NCBI GenBank assembly: GCA_030625695.1
Contig: DAOUQK010000058.1
Span: 1-13,797 of the forward strand
DNA: 13,797 nucleotides
Reading direction: 5' to 3'
Origin: Paracoccaceae bacterium
GTDB taxonomy: Bacteria; Pseudomonadota; Alphaproteobacteria; Rhodobacterales; Rhodobacteraceae
Of this stretch, positions 1 through 6,861 are shown one piece after another (the stretch's first letter is position 1; each line of letters starts with the position of its first letter). The notes beneath the pieces were generated by a model. That model was given only the letters and a program-made list of their open reading frames with translations, was not told the origin of the DNA and made no database searches. A program made the position numbers and the translations under genes.

Positions 1-719
1 TCACGGATCAATGCGCGGCAGGCGGGATCATTGCCAATCAGATCAAGGCTGGCACCCGTCAGGGCCGACACCGGATTGAACGAACAATTGCCCCACAACT
101 TGATCCAAACCTCATCCCTGATCCGCGGCTTGACCGGTGCGCGCAGACCTGCGGCACGTAGCAGTTTTGACAACGCCATTGCCCGGTCGCTTCGACTGCC
201 ATCGGGTTCACCCAGGGAAAACCGATCGCCACTTTTGTGGGTGATTTCGCCCGGGGCGGTGATAGCCGCCGCCGGATAGACCACACAGCCAATGGCGCGT
301 TGTGGCCCGAACGCGTGCCATTGCGCGCCGCCGGGATCAACCGATTCCACCCATGTGTCGTCAAGGTCGGTTCCGGTGTTTGCGTGGTGGAAATACCACC
401 AGGGAATGCCATTCACCGCCGAAACGATGGCCGTTTCTTCGTGCAGCAAGGCTGCGAACTTATCGACAATCGGTGGCACAGAATGGGCCTTGAGGGTGCT
501 GATCACATAATCCTGCGGGCCAAGATCGGCGGCCTCTGAACTGGCGCGCACCGACAGGGTTTCCCAGGTTCCGTCCTTGATCAGGGTCAGGCCGTTTTGC
601 TGGATTGCTTCAAGGTGCGGACCGCGCGCAATGATGCTGACATCTGCGTCCGTTTTGGACAACGCGTGGGCCAGATAACCGCCAATTGCACCGGCGCCGA
701 ATATACAGATTTTGGTCAT
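1..719 (-). CDS. 2-dehydropantoate 2-reductase family protein (PanE/ApbA-like), 3' end cut by window edge
   Basis: My translation of the minus strand from the ATG at 719 gives 239 residues with no stop before the window edge, so the C-terminus is missing. The N-terminus has a Rossmann nucleotide-binding motif, GAGAIGG (residues 8-14). Family-typical residues follow: Lys77 in STLKAHS, Asn103 in AVNG, and the C-terminal-domain signature WIKLWGN at 205-211, whose Lys207 lines up with the catalytic lysine of ketopantoate reductase. Known family reaction: NADPH-dependent reduction of 2-dehydropantoate to pantoate in cytoplasmic CoA/pantothenate synthesis. The stretch after Asn103 (PWWYF, then ESVDPGG) resembles a paralogous subgroup I remember from proteobacteria, so the true substrate may be another 2-oxo acid. 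The start has a GGAG box 7 bases upstream and abuts the stop of the preceding ligase gene (TAA then ATG with no gap), which indicates co-transcription and coupled translation. Family is sure; the substrate is not. Confidence 0.88.
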   Translation of the reverse strand, partial: MTKICIFGAGAIGGYLAHALSKTDADVSIIARGPHLEAIQQNGLTLIKDGTWETLSVRASSEAADLGPQDYVISTLKAHSVPPIVDKFAALLHEETAIVSAVNGIPWWYFHHANTGTDLDDTWVESVDPGGAQWHAFGPQRAIGCVVYPAAAITAPGEITHKSGDRFSLGEPDGSRSDRAMALSKLLRAAGLRAPVKPRIRDEVWIKLWGNCSFNPVSALTGASLDLIGNDPACRALIR

Positions 720-2246
720 TTATTTCTCCAATCCAAGCGTTTTGGCGAGACCAATGCGTTGCAATTTGCCAGTTGGACCTTTGGGAATTTCATCCAGGAT
801 CAGGATTTTCCGGGGGACTTTAAAGGCGACAAGCCGCTCGGCGGCAAAGCTGCGCAACTCAGCAGCATCAGCCAAACACCCTTCTTTCAGAACCACGGCG
901 GCGGCGACATCTTCGCCAAGCTGTTTATGGACGGTCGCAAAGGTAACCGCCTGACTGACCGACGGGTGATCCATCAGAACTTCGTCCACTTCTCGCGGGC
1001 TTATCTTTTCACCACCCCGGTTGATGATTTCTTTCAAACGCCCGGTGATAAAGAGATACCCCGCGCCGTCAAAACGCCCCTGATCACCGGTTCGGAACCA
1101 GATTGACCCGTTATCAGTCAGGAAAGACTCGGCATTAGCCTTGTCATTGCTGTCGTACCCGGATGTCACATTGGGGCCGTTTATGACGATCTCGCCGATG
1201 GTATCAGCGTCATAAGTCAAGCCATCGCCAGTCAGGATGGCGATTTTGGGGCCGGCCGCCACCCCGACCGAACCGGCAATCTGTTTGCCGTCCTCAAGGG
1301 GATTACAAGCCATCTGATGCGCGGCCTCGGTCATGCCGTATGCCTCGACCACGGGACAGCCAAAGGTGGCGCGCAACTCGGTCATGACAATTGGCGGCAA
1401 GGATGACGAGGACGAGCGGATAAGGCGCAGTTTCGAACCGGCGACCACATCTTTGTTACGCGCCGCGCGGGCCAGAATGGCCTGATGCATTGTTGGTACG
1501 GCGGTGTACCAGCTGGGTTCACAATCGCTCATCCAGCCAAAGAATTTCAATGCGTTGAAGCCGGGTGTACAATAGATGCCTGCCCCTGCCGCCATGGTTG
1601 AAGACACAGCGGCAATCAATCCGTGAATGTGAAACAAAGGCATCACATTCAGGCAGGTGTCATCCGGCACAAGCGCCAGGCTGGCCGCCACGTTTTGGGC
1701 GGATGCACAGACATTGGCATGTGAAAGTGGCACAATTTTGGGCCGCGATGTGGTGCCCGAGGTGTGCAGAACCAGACATTCACTGGCCTCGTCCGCATCG
1801 CCTAAGGTAACGGGTGCGCCCCCCGCAATATCAAGCGTGAAAATCCCGGCAGGCGAGGTATCAGAAACACTTGCCACGGCCACTTTGATACCCAATGACC
1901 TGGCGGCCAATGCGGCGGGGCCTTCGCCGTCCCCGCAGATCAAAAGCGTGGCGTTCAGATCCTGGATATAGAATGCAAATTCATCCTGATTATAGGCCGG
2001 GTTCAAAGGTGCGGCGATGGCGCAATTGGCGACGGCCAGAAATGCCGCGGCCATTTCCGCACCGTTTGGCAGAACAATGGCAACCCGGTCAGCCCCGGAA
2101 ACCCCGGCCACGCGCAACGCCCCACCGGTCTGGCAGACAAATTCGCACAAATCACCGTAGTTCAGGGCCGGTCTGCCCGGCGCCCGAAAGGCCACATTTG
2201 CGGCAGGCGCCTGTGCCAAAATCTGCCCGAGTGTGGCGTTATTCAT
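720..2246 (-). CDS. AMP-forming acyl-CoA ligase, oxalate-CoA ligase-like
   Basis: A 508-residue adenylate-forming enzyme (ANL superfamily) that activates a carboxylic acid to its CoA thioester through an acyl-AMP. Visible motifs are the P-loop TSGTTSRPK (162-170), YGMTE (303-307), TGD (386-388), the hinge GRLKEIINRGGEKISP (402-417) and the catalytic lysine in PTGK (Lys494). The block around HTSGTTSRPK, the PLFHIHGL segment (203-210) and WYTAVPTMHQ (246-255) resemble plant AAE3 and yeast Pcs60, both oxalyl-CoA synthetases. That makes oxalate or another short dicarboxylate a plausible substrate, but this is inference from family resemblance. An ATG 27 bases further upstream is possible, but the ATG at 2246 has a strong AAAGGAGAA box and begins the domain normally. 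The gene abuts the PanE-like gene downstream, forming a two-gene unit. The P-loop ends in Lys-Ile where Lys-Gly is usual, a small oddity. It shares only general family motifs with the ligase at 9600-11102. Confidence 0.9.
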   Translation of the reverse strand: MNNATLGQILAQAPAANVAFRAPGRPALNYGDLCEFVCQTGGALRVAGVSGADRVAIVLPNGAEMAAAFLAVANCAIAAPLNPAYNQDEFAFYIQDLNATLLICGDGEGPAALAARSLGIKVAVASVSDTSPAGIFTLDIAGGAPVTLGDADEASECLVLHTSGTTSRPKIVPLSHANVCASAQNVAASLALVPDDTCLNVMPLFHIHGLIAAVSSTMAAGAGIYCTPGFNALKFFGWMSDCEPSWYTAVPTMHQAILARAARNKDVVAGSKLRLIRSSSSSLPPIVMTELRATFGCPVVEAYGMTEAAHQMACNPLEDGKQIAGSVGVAAGPKIAILTGDGLTYDADTIGEIVINGPNVTSGYDSNDKANAESFLTDNGSIWFRTGDQGRFDGAGYLFITGRLKEIINRGGEKISPREVDEVLMDHPSVSQAVTFATVHKQLGEDVAAAVVLKEGCLADAAELRSFAAERLVAFKVPRKILILDEIPKGPTGKLQRIGLAKTLGLEK

Positions 2247-2251
2247 GTCCG

Positions 2252-2260
2252 TTCTCCTTT
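2252..2260 (-). promoter_or_regulatory. Ribosome binding site that fixes the ligase start
   Basis: On the minus strand AAAGGAGAA lies just upstream of the ATG at 2246, with GGAG 7 bases from the start codon. It favours this start over the in-frame ATG at 2273. Confidence 0.7.
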
Positions 2261-2308
2261 GGCTGCTTGCCAATCCTGTATGCTGTCATTGGGTGATTTA
2301 CCGTGAAA

Positions 2309-2320
2309 CCAGCCAACCCG
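2309..2320 (+). repeat. 12-base direct repeat, copy 1
   Basis: CCAGCCAACCCG occurs here and again identically, in the same orientation, at 3379-3390. The two copies bracket the barrel gene. The flanking bases differ, so the match is exactly 12 bases. It could be a recombination or insertion scar, or coincidence. Confidence 0.35.
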
Positions 2321-2462
2321 CCAGACAAAGGTGCGCGACAAAACCTCTGCCGCTAGGCATGGTCATTCTTTTTGTATGGGGCTTGCTTGGCTCTTGCTCG
2401 GCATTGCCGAAATGGCTCAGGCGCAAGAGATACCTCCGCCGTCCGGTGTGTTAATCGAAGCC

Positions 2463-2491
2463 TTGACTATGAAATCAGTGTGTCATGACAT
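2463..2491 (+). promoter_or_regulatory. Candidate promoter of the outer-membrane barrel gene
   Basis: A good -35-like TTGACT (2463-2468) is followed after 17 bases by TGACAT (2486-2491), which matches the -10 consensus at only three positions. The perfect palindrome TGTCATGACA (2481-2490) overlaps the -10 region and could be an operator. The start codon is about 67 bases downstream. This was read by eye only. Confidence 0.3.
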
Positions 2492-2558
2492 ACCAAACGC
2501 CAAGAATGTTGGGAACTGAGTAATTAATCTTACTGAAAACACTTGGAGTAGATAGTAA

Positions 2559-3371
2559 ATGGTACAGTACAACAAATCGGTTTCATTTCTCCTCGCTGCA
2601 AGCCTAGTGGCTGGAATCGCAGGAACAGCAAATGCGCAAAGTTCCGAGGAGCTGGCCAAGCAGCTTGCAAACCCACTTGCTTCGTTGATTAGCGTGCCTT
2701 TCAAGCTGAACTATGACCAGAACTTTGGGCTTGGTGATACGGGCAGTCGAACAATTCTGAACATTCAGCCGGTCATTCCGATCTCGCTTAACGCCGATTG
2801 GAACCTGATTTCGCGCACGATAATTCCCCTGGTCAGTCAGACGGATATGACCGCAGGATCCGGCACGCAAACCGGCATTGGTGATACGCTACAAAGCTTT
2901 TTCTTTTCCCCCACCACTGTGGCGTCGGGTGGATGGATTTGGGGCGTTGGCCCTGTTTTCCTGTTACCAACGGCCACAGATACCGCCCTTGGGCGGGAAA
3001 AGTGGGGGGCCGGTATTACCGGGGTCGCTCTCAAACAATCGGGCCGGTGGTCTTATGGCATGTTAGTCAACAACATATGGTCCGTTGCCGGAGATAGTAG
3101 CAGAGCCGACATCAACGAAACATTCCTGAACCCGTTCCTGAATTTTGCGGTGGGCGATGGTCTGTCGGTCGGGTTGAGCTCGGAAACCCTCTATGACCAC
3201 GAAACCAACCAGTGGTCGGTTCCCATCAATCTGACCATGGACAAGGTCACCAGTATTGGCGGCAAGCCTATCAGCTTTGGCGCCGGTGTCCGCTACTGGG
3301 CGGAAAGTTCACCCACAGGCCCCAAGGGGTGGGGGGCGTCGCTTAACGTCAAGTTGCTTTTCCCCAAGTAG
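2559..3371 (+). CDS. Secreted beta-strand-rich protein, probable outer-membrane barrel (transporter/neuromedin U-type family)
   Basis: A 270-residue protein with a clear Sec signal peptide: positively charged start, hydrophobic core (about residues 8-22), and likely cleavage after TANA at residue 26. The mature part (about 244 residues) has many short alternating hydrophobic/polar stretches with aromatic residues and Gly/Asn/Asp turns (for example LNYDQNFGLGD, GWIWGVGPVFLLP and GASLNVKLLFPK at the C-terminus), as in outer-membrane beta-barrels. It resembles proteins annotated in databases as 'transporter' or, misleadingly, 'neuromedin U'; their function is not established to my knowledge. GGAG lies 10 bases upstream of the ATG. 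The gene stands alone: it is divergent from the ligase and more than 200 bases before the beta-oxidation operon. A role in uptake of a hydrophobic substrate for that operon is possible but only suggested by position. The export signal is convincing; the barrel call is moderate. Confidence 0.72.
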   Translation: MVQYNKSVSFLLAASLVAGIAGTANAQSSEELAKQLANPLASLISVPFKLNYDQNFGLGDTGSRTILNIQPVIPISLNADWNLISRTIIPLVSQTDMTAGSGTQTGIGDTLQSFFFSPTTVASGGWIWGVGPVFLLPTATDTALGREKWGAGITGVALKQSGRWSYGMLVNNIWSVAGDSSRADINETFLNPFLNFAVGDGLSVGLSSETLYDHETNQWSVPINLTMDKVTSIGGKPISFGAGVRYWAESSPTGPKGWGASLNVKLLFPK

Positions 3372-3378
3372 CTGGATG

Positions 3379-3390
3379 CCAGCCAACCCG
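3379..3390 (+). repeat. 12-base direct repeat, copy 2
   Basis: The second identical copy of CCAGCCAACCCG, starting 8 bases after the stop codon of the barrel gene. See the copy at 2309-2320. Confidence 0.35.
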
Positions 3391-3491
3391 GATACCATTT
3401 GCCGCCCATCGCGATATTGCCGGAACAGGCAGTAATCTGACAGCGACCAGCAAAGTGACGCAAGGTTTGCCTGCTTCGTGTCGTTTGCGGT

Positions 3492-3521
3492 TTGCGTGTG
3501 CTTTGATTTCGTTGTTACACT
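3492..3521 (+). promoter_or_regulatory. Weak candidate promoter of the beta-oxidation operon
   Basis: TTGCGT (3492-3497), an 18-base spacer and TACACT (3516-3521) form a weak sigma-70-like promoter 64 bases before the chosen start of the first operon gene. Just downstream, GGTGC-AGG-GCACC (3539-3551) forms a small perfect hairpin that could lie in the leader or serve as an operator. No long palindrome typical of a TetR- or FadR-type fatty-acid regulator was evident. Confidence 0.22.
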
Positions 3522-3576
3522 TAATCTTGGGCCGGACCGGTGCAGGGCACCTTACACCGCTCACTAACCAGCAATG

Positions 3577-3580
3577 AGGA
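3577..3580 (+). promoter_or_regulatory. Ribosome binding site that fixes the start of the hydratase/dehydrogenase gene
   Basis: AGGA lies 5 bases before the ATG at 3586. The in-frame ATG at 3574 has no such box upstream and overlaps this site, so 3586 is the better start. Confidence 0.6.
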
Positions 3581-3585
3581 ATGGT

Positions 3586-5673
3586 ATGCCAGACGCAATC
3601 GGATATGAACTGTTGGGCGATATCGCCGTTCTTGAGGCCCGTAATCCACCGGTCAACGCCTTGGGCATCGACGTGCGCAAAGGGCTGGTTGACGGGATCG
3701 ACCGGGCTGTCAGTGACGGGGCCAAGGCGATCCTGATCTATGGCGCCGGGCGGACCTATTTTGCCGGTGCTGACATACGCGAATTTGGCATGAAACCGAT
3801 GGAACCCGGGTTGGGCGAAGTCTGTGACCGGATCGAAGCCTCGCCTTTGGTGGTGGTCTCGGCCCTGCATGGCACCGCCCTTGGTGGCGGGCTTGAGGTG
3901 GCCATGTCCAGTCATTACCGCATTGCCGTGCCTTCGGCCCGGGTTGGCCTGCCCGAAGTCGGCCTTGGCATTCTGCCCGGTGCCGGCGGCACGCAACGTT
4001 TGCCACGCCTGACCGGTATCGAGGCAGCGATTGGCATGGTAACTACGGGCCGTCAGGTTGGTGCTGCCGAGGCGCTTGACCTGGGTATTCTGGACCGCGT
4101 TGCCGAAGGTGAGCCGCGCGAAATTGGTCTGACCTATACGCAGGAGTTGCTGGACAGCGGGACACAGCGCCGCCCGGTTTGTGACATGCCAGCGCCTGCG
4201 GCGATAGATTTCCAAGCGGCACTGGCCGCGGTGCAAGGCAAGGCGCGCGGGCAACTGTCGCCGGTGAACGCATTTCTGGCGGTTCAGGCCGCAGCCGAGC
4301 TGCCGTTTCGCGACGGGTTGGCGCGAGAGCGTGAATTGTTCATGGAACTGATGGCATCAGACCAGCGCCACGGGTTGATCCATGCGTTTTTCTCAGAGCG
4401 TGCGGTGGGCAAGCTGCCTGAACTCAAAGGAGTTGAGCCGCGCGCATTGGCAGGGATTGGCGTGATTGGCGGCGGCACCATGGGGGCTGGGATTGCTACG
4501 GCGGCGTTGCTGTCAGGGCTAAGTGTGACGATGCTGGAAATGACCCCCGAGGCGGGAGAAGCCGCGCGTGGCCGCATCGAAGGCAACCTGAGTGGTGCTT
4601 TGAAGCGTGGCAAAATCTCGCAAGCGCAGTACGAGGCGCTGACAACGCAGGCGCTCAGCATCTCTACCCAATACGAAGCCCTGAAAGACGTCGATCTGGT
4701 GATCGAGGCGGTGTTTGAAGACATGGATGTCAAAAAGACCGTGTTCAAACAGCTTGATGCGGTTTGCAAACCCGGTGCGGTGCTGGCCACCAACACCTCT
4801 TATCTTGACGTGAACGAAATTGCGGCAGTGACATCGCGTCCCAAAGACGTGATCGGGTTGCACTTCTTCTCTCCGGCGCATGTGATGAAACTGCTCGAAG
4901 TGGTAGTCGCTGATGAAACAGCACCGGACGTGGTTGCGACCGGCTTTGCGCTTGGTAAAAAGATGCGCAAGATTTCAGTGCGCGCCGGAGTTTGCGACGG
5001 GTTCATCGGCAACCGTATTCTGTCCACCTATCGCACCTGCGCCGACCACATGATCCTTGACGGGGCCAGCCCCTATCAGATCGACAAGGCGCTGGTGGCG
5101 TTTGGCTTTGCCATGGGGCCGTATGCGGTGGCTGATCTGGCCGGTCTGGATATTGGCTGGGCCGTGCGCAAACGTCTGGCACCGACGCGGGATGCCCGCG
5201 AAAGGGTGCCAAGTTTCCCGGATGATTTGTGCGAACAGGGCAATTTCGGGCAGAAAACCGGCAAAGGCTATTATGACTATGCTGCCGGGCTGCGTGCCGG
5301 GGTGCCAAACCCGGATGTGCCCGCAATGATCGACGCCAACCGGGCCGAATTGGGCATTACCCCGCGTGAATTCACCGACGAAGAGATTGTGCGCCGATAT
5401 ATGGCCGCGATGGTCAATGAAGCCGCCAAGGTGGTCGGCGAAGGCATCGCCCGTCGCCCGCTTGACGTGGATATGACCCTGCTGTTCGGCTATGGCTTTC
5501 CGCGCTTTCGCGGCGGGCCGCTCAAGTGGGCCGATCTGACCGGCCTTGAAGGCCTGCTGAACGATATCAAAACTTATGCCAGCGAAGATGATTATTTCTG
5601 GCAACCCGCCCCCCTTCTGCAACAGCTGGTCGCCGAAGGGCGCAGCTTTGACGATCTCAACAAGGAAGCCTGA
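3586..5673 (+). CDS. Bifunctional enoyl-CoA hydratase / 3-hydroxyacyl-CoA dehydrogenase (FadB/FadJ/PimF-like)
   Basis: A 695-residue cytoplasmic enzyme for two consecutive beta-oxidation steps: hydration of 2-enoyl-CoA, then NAD-dependent oxidation of 3-hydroxyacyl-CoA. The N-terminal crotonase domain (about 1-190) has the oxyanion-hole segment HGTALGGG and two catalytic glutamates, Glu104 in GGGLEVA and Glu124 in LPEVGLG. The C-terminal dehydrogenase starts near residue 288 with the NAD-binding motif GGGTMG (295-300); His426 in GLHFFSP and Glu438, spaced 12 apart as in E. coli FadB, form the catalytic pair. The C-terminal dehydrogenase domain is duplicated (about 475-690), as usual. The length fits the roughly 700-residue family, which includes PimF of Rhodopseudomonas palustris. 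It is first in a six-gene operon, with only three bases before the thiolase ATG. All catalytic residues are present. Chain length and substrate cannot be read from the sequence. Confidence 0.95.
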   Translation: MPDAIGYELLGDIAVLEARNPPVNALGIDVRKGLVDGIDRAVSDGAKAILIYGAGRTYFAGADIREFGMKPMEPGLGEVCDRIEASPLVVVSALHGTALGGGLEVAMSSHYRIAVPSARVGLPEVGLGILPGAGGTQRLPRLTGIEAAIGMVTTGRQVGAAEALDLGILDRVAEGEPREIGLTYTQELLDSGTQRRPVCDMPAPAAIDFQAALAAVQGKARGQLSPVNAFLAVQAAAELPFRDGLARERELFMELMASDQRHGLIHAFFSERAVGKLPELKGVEPRALAGIGVIGGGTMGAGIATAALLSGLSVTMLEMTPEAGEAARGRIEGNLSGALKRGKISQAQYEALTTQALSISTQYEALKDVDLVIEAVFEDMDVKKTVFKQLDAVCKPGAVLATNTSYLDVNEIAAVTSRPKDVIGLHFFSPAHVMKLLEVVVADETAPDVVATGFALGKKMRKISVRAGVCDGFIGNRILSTYRTCADHMILDGASPYQIDKALVAFGFAMGPYAVADLAGLDIGWAVRKRLAPTRDARERVPSFPDDLCEQGNFGQKTGKGYYDYAAGLRAGVPNPDVPAMIDANRAELGITPREFTDEEIVRRYMAAMVNEAAKVVGEGIARRPLDVDMTLLFGYGFPRFRGGPLKWADLTGLEGLLNDIKTYASEDDYFWQPAPLLQQLVAEGRSFDDLNKEA

Positions 5674-5676
5674 CCC

Positions 5677-6849
5677 ATGAAACAAGCCGTCATCGTATCC
5701 GCCGCCCGTACGGGCCTTGCCAAATCATTCCGTGGGTCATTCAACATGACCCACGGTGCCACCATAGGCGGCCACGCCGTTCAGGCCGCCGTGGAGCGCG
5801 CCGGGATTGACCCAGCCAGCGTTGAGGATTGCATCATCGGCTGTGGCACACCTGAGGCAGAAACCGGGGCCAACATTGCCCGTCAGATCGCCCTGCGGGC
5901 CGGTTTGCCAATCACCACCTCGGGCATGACCGTAAACCGGTTCTGTTCGTCGGGGCTGCAGACCGTGGCACTTGCCGCCAATGCAATTTTGACCGAGGGC
6001 GCAGGCCCGATGGTCGCTGGTGGGGTGGAAAGCATTTCGATGGTCCAGCCCAAGGCGCGCCATGCCACCGAAAAATGGCTGATGGAACACAAACCCGCCG
6101 TCTATATGACGATGATCGAAACGGCGGATATTGTTGCCAAACGCTATGGCATCAGCCGCGAAGATCAGGACGCCTATGGACTGCGCAGCCAGATCAGGAT
6201 CGCCGCCGCCCAAGAGGCCGGTCTGTTTGACGATGAAATTGTACCGATGCAGGCGACTATGGCCGTGCAGGATCGCGAAACCAAAGAGATCACCATGCAC
6301 GAAGTGACGGTGGACAAGGACGAATGCAACCGCGCCAACACCACCGCCGAAGGGCTGGCCGGGTTGAAAGTAATCCGCGAGGGCGGGTTTATCACCGCCG
6401 GTAACGCCAGTCAGCTTAGCGATGGCGCCGCTGCCGTGGTGGTCATGGACTCCAAAGACGCCGAGCGCCAGGGGATTGAGCCGATGGGCGCATTCAAGGG
6501 CTTTGCGGTGGCCGGATGTGAGCCGGACGAGATGGGCATTGGCCCAGTGTTTGCCGTGCCACGTCTGCTGGAACGTCATGGCCTCAAAGTCGACGACATA
6601 GACCTGTGGGAGCTGAACGAGGCATTTGCCAGTCAGGCTTTGTATTGCCGTAACCGGCTAGGGATTGATGACGAGAAATGCAACGTCAATGGTGGCTCGA
6701 TCGCCATCGGCCACCCATTTGGCATGACCGGCGCGCGGATGACCGGACATATCCTGCGCGAAGGCAAACGGCGCGGGGCCAAGCTTGGCGTTGTGACCAT
6801 GTGCATCGGCGGTGGCATGGGTGCTGCTGGCTTGTTCGAAATCTACTAA
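5677..6849 (+). CDS. Acetyl-CoA C-acyltransferase (3-ketoacyl-CoA thiolase, FadA/PimB-like)
   Basis: A 390-residue thiolase that cleaves 3-ketoacyl-CoA with CoA to acetyl-CoA and a shortened acyl-CoA, the last step of each beta-oxidation turn. The nucleophile is Cys90 in NRFCSSGLQ. His346 in AIGHPFG and Cys376 in CIGGGMG are the other two catalytic residues, each within the expected signature. Length is normal. The gene starts three bases after the stop of the hydratase/dehydrogenase gene, the fadB-fadA order of many bacteria and consistent with a multienzyme complex, although complex formation is inferred. The next gene follows after a 12-base gap. A biosynthetic acetyl-CoA acetyltransferase (PhaA-type) is less likely given the operon context. 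Confidence 0.95.
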   Translation: MKQAVIVSAARTGLAKSFRGSFNMTHGATIGGHAVQAAVERAGIDPASVEDCIIGCGTPEAETGANIARQIALRAGLPITTSGMTVNRFCSSGLQTVALAANAILTEGAGPMVAGGVESISMVQPKARHATEKWLMEHKPAVYMTMIETADIVAKRYGISREDQDAYGLRSQIRIAAAQEAGLFDDEIVPMQATMAVQDRETKEITMHEVTVDKDECNRANTTAEGLAGLKVIREGGFITAGNASQLSDGAAAVVVMDSKDAERQGIEPMGAFKGFAVAGCEPDEMGIGPVFAVPRLLERHGLKVDDIDLWELNEAFASQALYCRNRLGIDDEKCNVNGGSIAIGHPFGMTGARMTGHILREGKRRGAKLGVVTMCIGGGMGAAGLFEIY

Positions 6850-6861
6850 GGGGGCACTGTC

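Larger units (their letters stand above)
2247..2558. other. Intergenic region between divergent genes
   Basis: About 310 bases separate the minus-strand ligase from the plus-strand barrel gene, so both promoters should lie here. I see a candidate promoter for the rightward gene near 2463-2491, a 10-base palindrome overlapping it, and one copy of a 12-base direct repeat (2309-2320). No convincing leftward promoter was found. A 47-codon open frame at 2376-2519 has a signal-peptide-like start but no ribosome binding site. No RNA gene or riboswitch was recognised. Confidence 0.6.

Noticed and set aside
597..1106. 169-codon plus-strand open frame across the PanE-like/ligase junction
   Set aside because: Shadow of two convincingly recognised minus-strand genes.
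2376..2410. Possible sigma-54 promoter-like GG/GC pattern
   Set aside because: The spacing between the GG and GC elements does not match the -24/-12 consensus.
3349..4254. 301-codon minus-strand open frame opposite the hydratase domain
   Set aside because: Shadow of the bifunctional beta-oxidation gene; low-information composition and no ribosome binding site noticed.
4975..5685. 236-codon minus-strand open frame
   Set aside because: Lies antisense within the hydroxyacyl dehydrogenase domain, whose catalytic motifs prove the other strand.
5737..6579. 280-codon minus-strand open frame
   Set aside because: Antisense of the thiolase gene, which has all three catalytic residues in its own frame.
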